From Algoriphagus boseongensis (GTDB lineage Bacteria; Bacteroidota; Bacteroidia; Cytophagales; Cyclobacteriaceae): DNA of 64,000 bases. The notes under the pieces are model-generated. The model had not been told where the DNA came from, searched no databases, and saw nothing but the letters and a program-made list of their open reading frames with translations. The position numbers and the translations under genes were made by a program. Position 1 is the stretch's first letter. Each line of letters opens with the position of its first letter. Below, one piece after another: positions 16,421 through 25,268 of this stretch. The stretch lies in the NCBI RefSeq assembly GCF_004362805.1, contig NZ_SNYF01000005.1:1601676-1665675 (forward strand). Reading direction: 5' to 3'.

Positions 16421-16460
16421 GACATGTGTTAAGTTTAAAAGGCAATGGCCTCAATAAAGT

Positions 16461-16487
16461 CCCTCGGCTTCCGGGGGATTTTTTTTT
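16461..16487 (+). terminator. rho-independent terminator facing the plus strand
   Basis: Stem CCCTCGG (16461-16467) and CCGGGGG (16471-16477, one T-G pair), loop CTT, then A and nine T. A second small hairpin AGGC-AATG-GCCT (16440-16451) lies just before it. On the minus strand the stem is followed only by ACTTTATT, so it is weaker for the adjacent transferase gene. Confidence 0.6.
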
Positions 16488-16495
16488 CTTGGAGA

Positions 16496-17470
16496 TTAGA
16501 AATTAGTTTTCCCTAGTTTAAACCTTTTTTCTAGGGGAAGCTTGATTACCAAGTAAAGCCCAATTGATCCCAGTAAAACCATCAACGCCACAGTTGAGGA
16601 AGGCATACTTTTAGGATAAATGAAAAGGAAAAAGTTTACCAGAAACTGAAGTATCCCAAATGCTAAGGCAATAGTGATATGATCCCTGCCGAGCTGATTG
16701 ACCAGGTATTGGTAAAGGTGTGTTCTGTGTGGAATAGCTGGGTTTTCTTTTCTTAAAATTCTTTGAGTAAGTGTGAGGAAAGAATCCATTCCATAGACCA
16801 ACAGCATGAGAATTATTGTCCAGTCTTTAGTAGCTAAGTACCATTGAGCTAAAAAATAAATAATCATGTAGGCTAAGGAAATACTACCAATGTCCCCCGC
16901 AAACATGATCGCCTTTTTCCGCATATTAAAAATGAGAAAAACTATAATGGCTACAATGAGATAGCGAATAAGGCTTTCCTCGAAAATAGGCATGTATTGG
17001 TTGATTGCGAGTATGGATCCAAAAAATACAATACCATAAATCCCAGTTATTCCATTAATTCCATCCATGAAGTTAATGGCATTCATAATTCCTAGTGCAA
17101 CAAAATACAGGAAGGGAATCACAATCCATGATTCCTGACTAAAAAGACCCAAATCATAAAAAGCCATGGTCAATCCCAAGGCCTGCACTCCAAATCTCAG
17201 CTTTCTGGAAATAGAATACATATCATCCAAGAGACTGATAGCAGCTATCCAAATAATTCCCAAAACCATCCATGTATGGATAAAGTCAAAGGACATCCAC
17301 CAAAATAGTACAGCAAATGGGAAAAGGATTCCACCTCCTCTAACCGTGGGCAGAGAATGTGAACTTCGGCCATTGGGCACATCCACTATTCCATACCTTA
17401 TTGCCAGCCTTTGGTAAACCAAGGCGATAAGCAAAAGGATCAGAAATACGATGGTATAATTTAATAGCAT
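16496..17470 (-). CDS. undecaprenyl-phosphate sugar-1-phosphate transferase (WecA/WbpL/MraY family)
   Basis: 324 residues with about ten transmembrane helices. It carries the polyprenyl-phosphate HexNAc-1-P transferase landmarks in order: DVPNGRSSHSLPTVRGGG, SLLDDMYSISRKLRFGVQ (Mg-binding DD), NAINFMDGINGI (catalytic Asp region), MFAGDIGS, and the HRTHLYQYLV loop that separates bacterial GlcNAc/GalNAc/QuiNAc-type enzymes from MraY. It starts a lipid-linked glycan by moving a HexNAc-1-phosphate from UDP to undecaprenyl phosphate. It lies well downstream of the capsule genes, between the giant adhesin and the LRR operon. No second initiating transferase is seen in the window, so it probably primes the capsule repeat unit. 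Confidence 0.9.
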   Translation of the reverse strand: MLLNYTIVFLILLLIALVYQRLAIRYGIVDVPNGRSSHSLPTVRGGGILFPFAVLFWWMSFDFIHTWMVLGIIWIAAISLLDDMYSISRKLRFGVQALGLTMAFYDLGLFSQESWIVIPFLYFVALGIMNAINFMDGINGITGIYGIVFFGSILAINQYMPIFEESLIRYLIVAIIVFLIFNMRKKAIMFAGDIGSISLAYMIIYFLAQWYLATKDWTIILMLLVYGMDSFLTLTQRILRKENPAIPHRTHLYQYLVNQLGRDHITIALAFGILQFLVNFFLFIYPKSMPSSTVALMVLLGSIGLYLVIKLPLEKRFKLGKTNF

Positions 17471-17713
17471 TTTTTAAAGACAAATAAAGAATGATCAATA
17501 CAACAAAAAGTCAATCGTGATTTTGAGTACTAATTAATTATATCTGAATAAAAAGACAGTGAACTTATTTACGCAAAGGAATCAATTCATTCTTTTTTAT
17601 TCAAATGTTAGAAAATATTTAGGAATCATTTTAAGGAAATTATTTCCCGCTGATTTAGCGAAAATTTAGGTGAAATATTGAAATAAAGCTCTAAAAATGA
17701 AAGCCTTATACCC

Positions 17714-20700
17714 TTAGCGAATCAAAATAAATACACCAGATCTCTCTATTTTTTCACCGGAACGAGTAGTAAATAAAGCCCGGTAAACATAATTTCCATT
17801 TGGAGCCTTTTGACCAAGGTGAGTTCCATCCCATCCTGGATCCTCTCCACTAGTGGTATGGAATACTAATTCGCCCCATGTATTGAAAATGTAATACTCA
17901 ACGGTAGCAATCCCTCTGAATTGAGGTTTAAAGAAAAGGTTTTTAGACCCATCTGGTGTGAAGGCATTAGGAATGATGATGACGTAATCATCTTTCACCT
18001 CAATCACTCTTTCAAAAACAGAGATACATCCGATTGCATCAATTGTTGTCAAAGTAACCGTATAGAAACCCTTTTTGCCATAAATATGGGTGGGATTTCT
18101 GTCAGAACTTATAGCTCCATCTCCAAATTCCCAATTCCAAATAATGGCTTTTCCAAGAGTAAGATCATTAAAATTGACTGGCTCTAGAATCTGTGCAACA
18201 CCGTTTGGAATGAAATTCCCTCCTCCAAGATCAGCTTGATAATCGAAATTTGAAATCAATTCTTCCTCTGCAATCTTAACTTGAATTCTCTGGGTTGGTG
18301 TCCAGCATCCAGCTCCCTTTATTGAGCTGCTGACTAAGTAATTTCCATTTTGGTTAACCGCGCCAATTTCATCAATCTTCATCGCAGCACCACTTGGACT
18401 GATTACCTGATAATCATAAATCGATGGATTGAAGCCTTCAATATGCTTGGTAAGGTCTACAGTACCTTTTGGATCACAGACTATTGATGGGTTTGACACT
18501 CTTAAATTAGGAATATCATAAACTTTAACCTTTGCAGGAATTAAAGCGGACTCACAAACTCCAGTCCCGGAGACCTTGACATAATAGACATATTCGTCAT
18601 CTCTACCTTGTAAACCTGAAATGCTTAAAGATCCATTTGGTGCTATTTGATAAGTTACTCCATTGCTTGTACCTGATGAAATTTGACCTGTGCCATTTGA
18701 ATTTTGATACCAAGTATAGACAGGGGTTATTCCAGTTTGAGTTGTAGAAGGAACAAGCTGTGCAGTTTCTCCTTCACAAATCACATCATCGGTAGTTGAA
18801 ATTGGAGTGGGTAATTCATCAACAGTGATTGCTGATGGCAAGCTAATGATACATCCGCCAGCATCCTTGACAATAAATTGATACGAACCTGGAGCTAGAT
18901 TACCTGAGTTGAAGGTGCCGCCAGCAAAAGGTCTGCTTGAAATTTGAGTTCCATTTCTTAAGATGTCAATCGTATATTGACCATACCCTCCAGAGACATC
19001 AAATACTACATTTCCATTAGAAGCATTACAATCGGAGTCTTTTTTAGTCGGGGTAGTTATTTGTAGTGCTGATGGAGGTCCAGCAACCACTAAATTCGGA
19101 AGACTTACAATACATCCGGCACCACTCTTTACGTATCCTGTATAAGTACCAGGAACAACAGAGAAAGTGTTTCCGGTTTGGAAATTTGTACCATCTAGAG
19201 AATAGGTAAATACACCATCACCGGCACCACCAGTTAGACGAATTGTACCTTTTTCTCCGAAGCAAACTTCATTTTGGATTTGGCTCACTAGAGTTGGAAC
19301 TCTATTTATCTTGACTTGCACTGGAGTAACTTGACCTGGACAAGAATTTCCGCCTTTAATTATCACATAATATGTTCTTGGAGAATTACTGGCTGAAAGC
19401 CCTGAGACAGTCAAAGCACCATTAGAAGCAATGGTGAAAGTATGCCCATTTCCATCTGGAACTGGACTTGAATTTATTTTCTGAGTTAAGTTATTATCCT
19501 TATACCATTCAAAAGTGGCACCCGTTGCGGTCGGCACAGCGGTCGGAATCAGTACCGCCTGCTCTCCTTCGCAAATCTCCACATTTGGAACAGTAATGTT
19601 AGTAGGACCATAAACAAGAGTGATTGGCGTTGAAGAGATGGAACAGCCTTCTTTATCCACCACTGAGATTGAATAGGTTCCAGGAGAAAGATTCTTGGCC
19701 TCAAAAGTAGGTCCAGCAACCGTCACTGAAGGAGTAGCAACTCCATTTTTAATTAGCGTTACCGTGTATGGAGACCATCCACCCGTAATTTGTGTTGTAA
19801 TAATTCCTATATCCGATCCACAAGAAGGGTCAACTTTTGTCAATGGAGAAATAGCCAAAGCAGAAGCAGGTTGCTTGACCTCAACTGAAAAAGTCTGTTC
19901 ACAAAAACCCTGATTGGTAACCTTAATGGAATAAATTCCAGCCTTCCAAGTTTGAGCTTTGAGTTGAGCTTCAGTTAATATTGCTCCATTATTTACGGAA
20001 TAGGTATAATTAGAATTTCCTCCAGAAGAAACTGATATTACTCCATCATTTCCTCCAAAACAGGAAACTGGCTCGGTGGCAAAAATCGGAGCAGGCACAA
20101 CTCTAACCAAAGCCTTAGCCTCTACTAGTTGATTGGTACAAACTACATTAAAATAGAAGCTATAAGGAGTGCTATTTCCCTTCAGGCCAGTAATTATCAA
20201 TTGGTCGGTATTTACATCTATAGTGTAGCTGATGGAAGGATCAGTACTATCAGGTCCAGAGGTGATTTCCTTGGTTTTTGCGGCATCCTTATACCATTTA
20301 ATTTCTGTTTGGGCAGAACCTGTAACTGTGTTAATTGGACTAAGAGTCACCACTTGACCGGCACAAACTTCAACTGGTGCAACCACAAAATTAGGATCAG
20401 GCATTTCCGGTACCACAAAATTAAAATTCGCCACGCAACCCTTGGCGTCTTTTACAATCAGGTAATAGGTATCTGAAATCAGGTTCTGGGCACCCTTAAG
20501 GTCTCCTGCTACCACAGGTCCTGTTAGGCTGCCTTTTCTCCATTCTACAGTATAGCCTCCCCATCCTCCAGAAATTTGAAGATTTTCAATAGCACCATTG
20601 GGTAGATCACATGAATTCCGAATAATTGCTGGAGTATTTACAGAGATGGCCGATGGAGGTCCTAGAATGGTGGTGCTTACTTGAGCCTGACATCCATTAG

Positions 20701-23700
20701 GACCAGTACTTCGGATGGTGACTGTATAATTTCCAGGAGCCAGGCCTGTAAAAGTATTTGAGCTTACAAAAGCACCATTGTTTAGGCTATACTCAAAACT
20801 ACCGTCAGCACCGGTTGCAGTGACAGCGATAGTACCATCACTGGCATTAAAACAAATTTCATCTGTCTTAGCTACAGTCGCTGTGATTGGTGATAGGACT
20901 TTAATTGATGCTTCAAATGGAGGAATTGGACAATATCCTGGTCCAGTAGCCACTAAATAATATTTATAATTTCCTACTTTCAATCCTCCCACTGTCAATT
21001 CTAAAGTTGAATTATTGATGGTAAATACATGACCATTTGCGTCTGGAGTGGCACTGGAAGTAATTGGCTGGGTAGCTGCGGCATCCTTATACCATTTTAA
21101 TACCGCATTCCCGGTGGTTGTTACGCTTGGGATGATTGAAGCAATATCTCCTTCACATAATTCATCGGAGAGTGGAGCCACAGAAATTGGAATTCCGGGA
21201 TTGTCTGCCAAGACCTGAGTTAGAACTTTCGTACAGTTCGCATCCTTAATCCTAACCTCATAGGATCCCGGACTTAAATTTTGATAAATTTTGGTAGAGG
21301 TCGCAGAATTGGTGGTTTCCACTAGTACTCCATTTTTCAAGAATTCAAGGGTAAAAGGAGGCGTTCCACCCGAAAAATTAACCTCCAATAATCCATTGTT
21401 TTGCCCACAAGCTGGCTGTACTACCTGCTTGAAATCATAAATAATTTCCGGTGATGTTTTCACCTCTGCAGAAATGCTTCCAATACAATTGGTTCCTGCA
21501 TTAACATCAATAGTATAGGTGCCAAAAGCCAACCCGCTAAAAACATTACTTGATTGGAAAGGAGAACCATTGATACTATAGGTATATGTACCTAATCCAC
21601 CTGAAGCATTTACTGTAATCTGTCCAATATTTTCCCGACACAAGTCATCCACTATGGTGGCATTTATGACTAATGGAGGCGAAACCAATACTTGTACCCG
21701 CTTTAATTGACCTACAGGAGTAGCACAAAGATTTTGAGAAGCATCTGCTGCCACTTCAACAAAAAACTCATAAGGTACATTGCTGACAGCAAGTCCAGTT
21801 ATAGACAAAATCCCAGGTGCAGTAATGGTATACGTAACACCCCCCTGACTCAGTCCATTAGTAATCTGCTGGGTCTTATTATTATCTTTCCACCATTTAA
21901 ATGAAGGATTATTTGCATCAGTAGGGTCTTCCAGTTGAGGGGTAAAAATCACAGGAGTACCTTGACATATTTCCTGATCATCCAGTACTACCTCCACAGG
22001 AGTACCCCGCACATCTTTTACTTCAAATTCAAAAGTATCCTCGCATGCCGTATTGGTAGCAGGGTTATTTATGGTTAAGTAATATTTACCAAGGTTTACA
22101 TTTGTGACTCCTAAGGTAGCTCTGATATAGCCGTTGGAGGTAGTTTCGCTTTTGGTGTAATTAGCAGCTGGCAAAATATTTCCTGCCTGGTCTTTCCATA
22201 CAAACTGATAACCAGGCACTAAATCCTTTACTATTACATTGGAAATGGTTCCATCATTTTGACCATTACAAGTTGGGCCTATAATTGTCTCAGTGCCGTC
22301 AATTTTAGGAGTTGGATTAACTGTAACAGTTACAGTTTTTGGCATTGAGGTCAATCCGTAGTTATCAATAACTGTATAATAAATTGTATGAGTACCAAAA
22401 AAGCCTGGCTCAGGAATAAATTTAATTTTTGCTTCGCTCCTTTCTGAGCCAAAGTTTTGATCGGTTAAGTCATCTAAAATCGATTCAAAAGTACCAACTC
22501 CAGGAATCGTGATTTTTTTATTTTCAGGCTTACATTTTTCAATACAAACATTTGAAAGCCCGCAATTTCCAACTACTGGATCTCCATTTGTATTTGGAGA
22601 ATTATCAGGTGGTCCCGGATTAGTTTCATAAAGCTGCAAACATCGAATAAACTGGTTGTCAGCAGGTAGAGAGACATTAAAATCAAAGGTTAAATTCTCG
22701 TTGAAACAAACCTTTTCATTCAAATTAGGCGGATTTGGTGCCAAAGCAGGGTCAATGCTAGAAACCTCTACGGTTACATTTCTAATCTCATGTCTATTTT
22801 TAAAAGCCCCTGAAGAAGCAGCAAAGCCAACTTTTAAGTTTTGTGGGGCGGCGTATGGATAAGGTACGTTTGTGAAAATCGGGACTACTTGCTGAGAACC
22901 ATTGAAGGTGGCTAGGATACTCATCGAAATGGTGTAAGAACCTGCCCCATTTGGTCTTAGGTCAATAAAGACCTTTCGGTATCCGTCAACAGTACAATCC
23001 GTCACCCTTGAATTTGAAGCTGAAGCAACTGTAAATCTTTGACTCGATGGCAAGAAAAACTTACCCGGTAATCCGGTAAAGAATCCTCCATCTGTGGGAT
23101 CATTATTTAATATCCTCCCGTCAACAAAAGGATAACTTTGGTAGCCAGGAAGAGGCTGAGGAAATGTTAGTGGAGATGGTGCAACTCCCAAGCCAGTCAT
23201 TCCATTATCTCGTTGTACATCCAAAGCATCAATTGGACCCCGAATAGCAATAGAATTTGGATATTTGGGAATCAAGGCACCTCCTAAACCCGAACCATAA
23301 GCAAAAGGAGAAGGAGGAATTTGCGCAAATCCCCCATACCTTCCTTCAAAGTTATTTCCCCAATTTCCTCTAGAATCTAGCCCAATACCCATATAGGCCC
23401 CTTTCAAACCATAACCTCCAAGGAAGTTATTATCTGATGAGTAGCGTAAAGGAGAGTAACCTAAAGACCCTCCCAGACCTCCAATCTCGAAGGTGGATGC
23501 ATCTATAGAACCATCAAATAAGAAGAAGCTAAATCCATCCCCTTTTTCATTAATGGGACTTGAACCATAGGCGAAATATTCGAAAGAAGCTTTGATCCCA
23601 TAGGCTGAAGAAAAGGGAAGATCAACGTATACCCAGCCTCTTTGATCAAAGTCGTCCGGAGTTAGTTGGAGCACCCCATTCCCTCCACCAGTCAAAATGG

Positions 23701-23881
23701 GATTATTCGGAACGCCGTCTACAACCGTATTGGGTCTAAAAGTAGAATTGGTAAAGGGCTCACAGTAAGGAAATCCATCCCGGGGAATAATAACTACCTG
23801 AGAAAGCGATTCTCCAACCCAACCTAATGAAACCAAAAGGAGAAGGAACAAAAAAAGAAGATTGTTCTTTAAAACATTCAT
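17714..23881 (-). CDS. giant SprB-repeat adhesin with T9SS type-B C-terminal domain
   Basis: 2055 residues, secreted by the type IX system. In order: a signal peptide; an L-type-lectin-like domain (about 30-380, with GDGFSFFLFDG); a beta-rich linker domain; a first SprB-like unit; then a regular superrepeat of Ig-like units (EICEG...WYKD...GLxxxxxxYYV) alternating with pairs of SprB repeats (GxITVxxSGGxxxYTYS), about 265 residues per period, with five Ig-like units and four SprB pairs. A PKD domain with WNWEFGDGAISSDRNPTHIY follows, and a gliding-associated C-terminal domain starting IPNAFTPDG and ending near GVFILIR. It is a surface adhesin, likely for gliding or glycan binding. It is not evidently co-transcribed with its neighbours. 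Confidence 0.92.
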   Translation of the reverse strand: MNVLKNNLLFLFLLLLVSLGWVGESLSQVVIIPRDGFPYCEPFTNSTFRPNTVVDGVPNNPILTGGGNGVLQLTPDDFDQRGWVYVDLPFSSAYGIKASFEYFAYGSSPINEKGDGFSFFLFDGSIDASTFEIGGLGGSLGYSPLRYSSDNNFLGGYGLKGAYMGIGLDSRGNWGNNFEGRYGGFAQIPPSPFAYGSGLGGALIPKYPNSIAIRGPIDALDVQRDNGMTGLGVAPSPLTFPQPLPGYQSYPFVDGRILNNDPTDGGFFTGLPGKFFLPSSQRFTVASASNSRVTDCTVDGYRKVFIDLRPNGAGSYTISMSILATFNGSQQVVPIFTNVPYPYAAPQNLKVGFAASSGAFKNRHEIRNVTVEVSSIDPALAPNPPNLNEKVCFNENLTFDFNVSLPADNQFIRCLQLYETNPGPPDNSPNTNGDPVVGNCGLSNVCIEKCKPENKKITIPGVGTFESILDDLTDQNFGSERSEAKIKFIPEPGFFGTHTIYYTVIDNYGLTSMPKTVTVTVNPTPKIDGTETIIGPTCNGQNDGTISNVIVKDLVPGYQFVWKDQAGNILPAANYTKSETTSNGYIRATLGVTNVNLGKYYLTINNPATNTACEDTFEFEVKDVRGTPVEVVLDDQEICQGTPVIFTPQLEDPTDANNPSFKWWKDNNKTQQITNGLSQGGVTYTITAPGILSITGLAVSNVPYEFFVEVAADASQNLCATPVGQLKRVQVLVSPPLVINATIVDDLCRENIGQITVNASGGLGTYTYSINGSPFQSSNVFSGLAFGTYTIDVNAGTNCIGSISAEVKTSPEIIYDFKQVVQPACGQNNGLLEVNFSGGTPPFTLEFLKNGVLVETTNSATSTKIYQNLSPGSYEVRIKDANCTKVLTQVLADNPGIPISVAPLSDELCEGDIASIIPSVTTTGNAVLKWYKDAAATQPITSSATPDANGHVFTINNSTLELTVGGLKVGNYKYYLVATGPGYCPIPPFEASIKVLSPITATVAKTDEICFNASDGTIAVTATGADGSFEYSLNNGAFVSSNTFTGLAPGNYTVTIRSTGPNGCQAQVSTTILGPPSAISVNTPAIIRNSCDLPNGAIENLQISGGWGGYTVEWRKGSLTGPVVAGDLKGAQNLISDTYYLIVKDAKGCVANFNFVVPEMPDPNFVVAPVEVCAGQVVTLSPINTVTGSAQTEIKWYKDAAKTKEITSGPDSTDPSISYTIDVNTDQLIITGLKGNSTPYSFYFNVVCTNQLVEAKALVRVVPAPIFATEPVSCFGGNDGVISVSSGGNSNYTYSVNNGAILTEAQLKAQTWKAGIYSIKVTNQGFCEQTFSVEVKQPASALAISPLTKVDPSCGSDIGIITTQITGGWSPYTVTLIKNGVATPSVTVAGPTFEAKNLSPGTYSISVVDKEGCSISSTPITLVYGPTNITVPNVEICEGEQAVLIPTAVPTATGATFEWYKDNNLTQKINSSPVPDGNGHTFTIASNGALTVSGLSASNSPRTYYVIIKGGNSCPGQVTPVQVKINRVPTLVSQIQNEVCFGEKGTIRLTGGAGDGVFTYSLDGTNFQTGNTFSVVPGTYTGYVKSGAGCIVSLPNLVVAGPPSALQITTPTKKDSDCNASNGNVVFDVSGGYGQYTIDILRNGTQISSRPFAGGTFNSGNLAPGSYQFIVKDAGGCIISLPSAITVDELPTPISTTDDVICEGETAQLVPSTTQTGITPVYTWYQNSNGTGQISSGTSNGVTYQIAPNGSLSISGLQGRDDEYVYYVKVSGTGVCESALIPAKVKVYDIPNLRVSNPSIVCDPKGTVDLTKHIEGFNPSIYDYQVISPSGAAMKIDEIGAVNQNGNYLVSSSIKGAGCWTPTQRIQVKIAEEELISNFDYQADLGGGNFIPNGVAQILEPVNFNDLTLGKAIIWNWEFGDGAISSDRNPTHIYGKKGFYTVTLTTIDAIGCISVFERVIEVKDDYVIIIPNAFTPDGSKNLFFKPQFRGIATVEYYIFNTWGELVFHTTSGEDPGWDGTHLGQKAPNGNYVYRALFTTRSGEKIERSGVFILIR

Positions 23882-24123
23882 TTATCCTACGTTAACCTAA
23901 CGATGGAGACCTAATTTAAAAATTAAACAATTTATTTTTTAAATCTTTGATCTTCCCATCATATTGATTTCCAGGTGCTTGGGTTTATTAAGCTTTCCAG
24001 TTTGAATTATTTTTTTGACGTTAAAAATCTTGTCAATAATTATACCAAAGGAACTTTATTCGAATCATTAATCCTAAACTTTTGCCCAATCCTAAAATCC
24101 ATTCACAAAGGCTAAAATAATGC

Positions 24124-24148
24124 AAAAAAGCCGCTTTTGCGGCTTTTT
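24124..24148. terminator. terminator closing the glycan operon
   Basis: Stem GCCGC (24130-24134) and GCGGC (24139-24143), loop TTTT, flanked by an A-run and a T-run so that it works on both strands. It lies 30 nt beyond the stop of the gene at 24178. The remaining 23882-24123 stretch is AT-rich with no gene seen. Confidence 0.75.
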
Positions 24149-24177
24149 CAATGTCAATAAAATGATATACTCTTTAA

Positions 24178-25146
24178 TTAGTTTCCTGTACCAAGAATTG
24201 TATTTAAGATATATTCTGATTGAGCTTGGGGGGTGCAATGGCGATCAAAAAAAGATTTACCACCCTTGGCTATCTTTTGGTGGTATTCAGGATTTTTTTG
24301 TACAAAATCCAAAACCTCTGCATATTCTGAGGAACTGGAAATATAATGGATGTGCTCACCATGTACCGGGGCTATAGGCAAATCAATTGCAAAAGGGAAT
24401 GAGAGAACAAATGTTCCAAAATTCCAGTATTCCGCCAATCGCCAACTTACCGCTCCAAGAACGGCAGGATTATTCAAATTAATTAAAGATTTAGCGCTGA
24501 GGTTTGAAAACTCTTTAGGAGAATATTTCTTTTGATTCAATTCCTGATCAAATCCAAAGTTATTCCCATCTGACCTTGGGATAAATCCTCCCTCGAACTC
24601 AATTCCTTCCTTTGATTTACAAGCTCTGATAAATTCTGCTCTGATTTGATTTGCCCAAGGTTCTTTTTTCCAAGTACTGCCTGAAAAGAAAATGTAATTT
24701 CCATAAGTATAAGCTTCTGGAAGTTTCGAGTAGGTTGGTCTTGAACTCAAAACATAAATTTCTCTGGCAAGATCTCTAGGCTTTAATTTGAAAAGTAAAT
24801 CTTTCCCAAAGAGTTGAATATAGGTGGATAAGATATTTACAGGGAAATGAGGAAAGATTGGCCTTACTTTTTCCTGTTCATACCCAGAGTGTCCCAATAA
24901 TTTATTGGTTGCAAAATACAAATCACATGCCTCGTAAAGTTCCTGGTCAACACCAACAGGGTCATGATTATCAATTATTCCAATTTTGCCCTCAACCCTA
25001 AAAATAATAAACCCTCTATTATTGAATTTTGAGAATTTTTTATCCGGTTTATAAATCAGATTCCCTGTTTTTCTAAAACCTAACACATAGTAGGATGAAT
25101 AGAAATTGGGAATATTTAGTAATTCTATTTTCGAAGAAATCGACAT
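24178..25146 (-). CDS. probable glycosyltransferase-like protein, family unclear
   Basis: 322 residues, no signal peptide or membrane segment. The C-terminal half (SLINLNNPAVLGAVSWRLAEYWNFGTFVLSFPFAID, then SEYAEVLDFVQKNPEYHQKIAKGGKSFFDRHCTP) has the shape of the donor-binding end of GT-B enzymes: a Glu-rich helix, a Pro turn and a closing helix, as in GT1/exostosin-like or GT90-like proteins. No exact family is recognised. It is the last gene before the terminator, 122 nt after the amidotransferase gene, and most likely belongs to the capsule operon. Confidence 0.55.
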   Translation of the reverse strand: MSISSKIELLNIPNFYSSYYVLGFRKTGNLIYKPDKKFSKFNNRGFIIFRVEGKIGIIDNHDPVGVDQELYEACDLYFATNKLLGHSGYEQEKVRPIFPHFPVNILSTYIQLFGKDLLFKLKPRDLAREIYVLSSRPTYSKLPEAYTYGNYIFFSGSTWKKEPWANQIRAEFIRACKSKEGIEFEGGFIPRSDGNNFGFDQELNQKKYSPKEFSNLSAKSLINLNNPAVLGAVSWRLAEYWNFGTFVLSFPFAIDLPIAPVHGEHIHYISSSSEYAEVLDFVQKNPEYHQKIAKGGKSFFDRHCTPQAQSEYILNTILGTGN

Positions 25147-25268
25147 TCTAAATTTTTTGCGGGGAAAGAGTAACGGAATAAAGAATTAGAAATCAACAGC
25201 ACTAGTCTCTGAAATTCCTTATGGGAGATTATACCTAACCGGGAAATTCCTAAGCGTTCTGATCCATT

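Larger units (their letters stand above)
16036..16495. other. 460-bp intergenic region, no protein gene
   Basis: This gap holds the lipoprotein promoter at its left end, a pair of competing AATACC/GGGTATT hairpins (16372-16413) and a plus-strand terminator (16461-16487). No convincing reading frame is present on either strand. The rest is AT-rich and featureless to me. Confidence 0.6.

Noticed and set aside
18800..22010. Periodic ~800-bp repeats as a CRISPR or satellite
   Set aside because: They are coding Ig-like/SprB units with diverged DNA, not identical short repeats.
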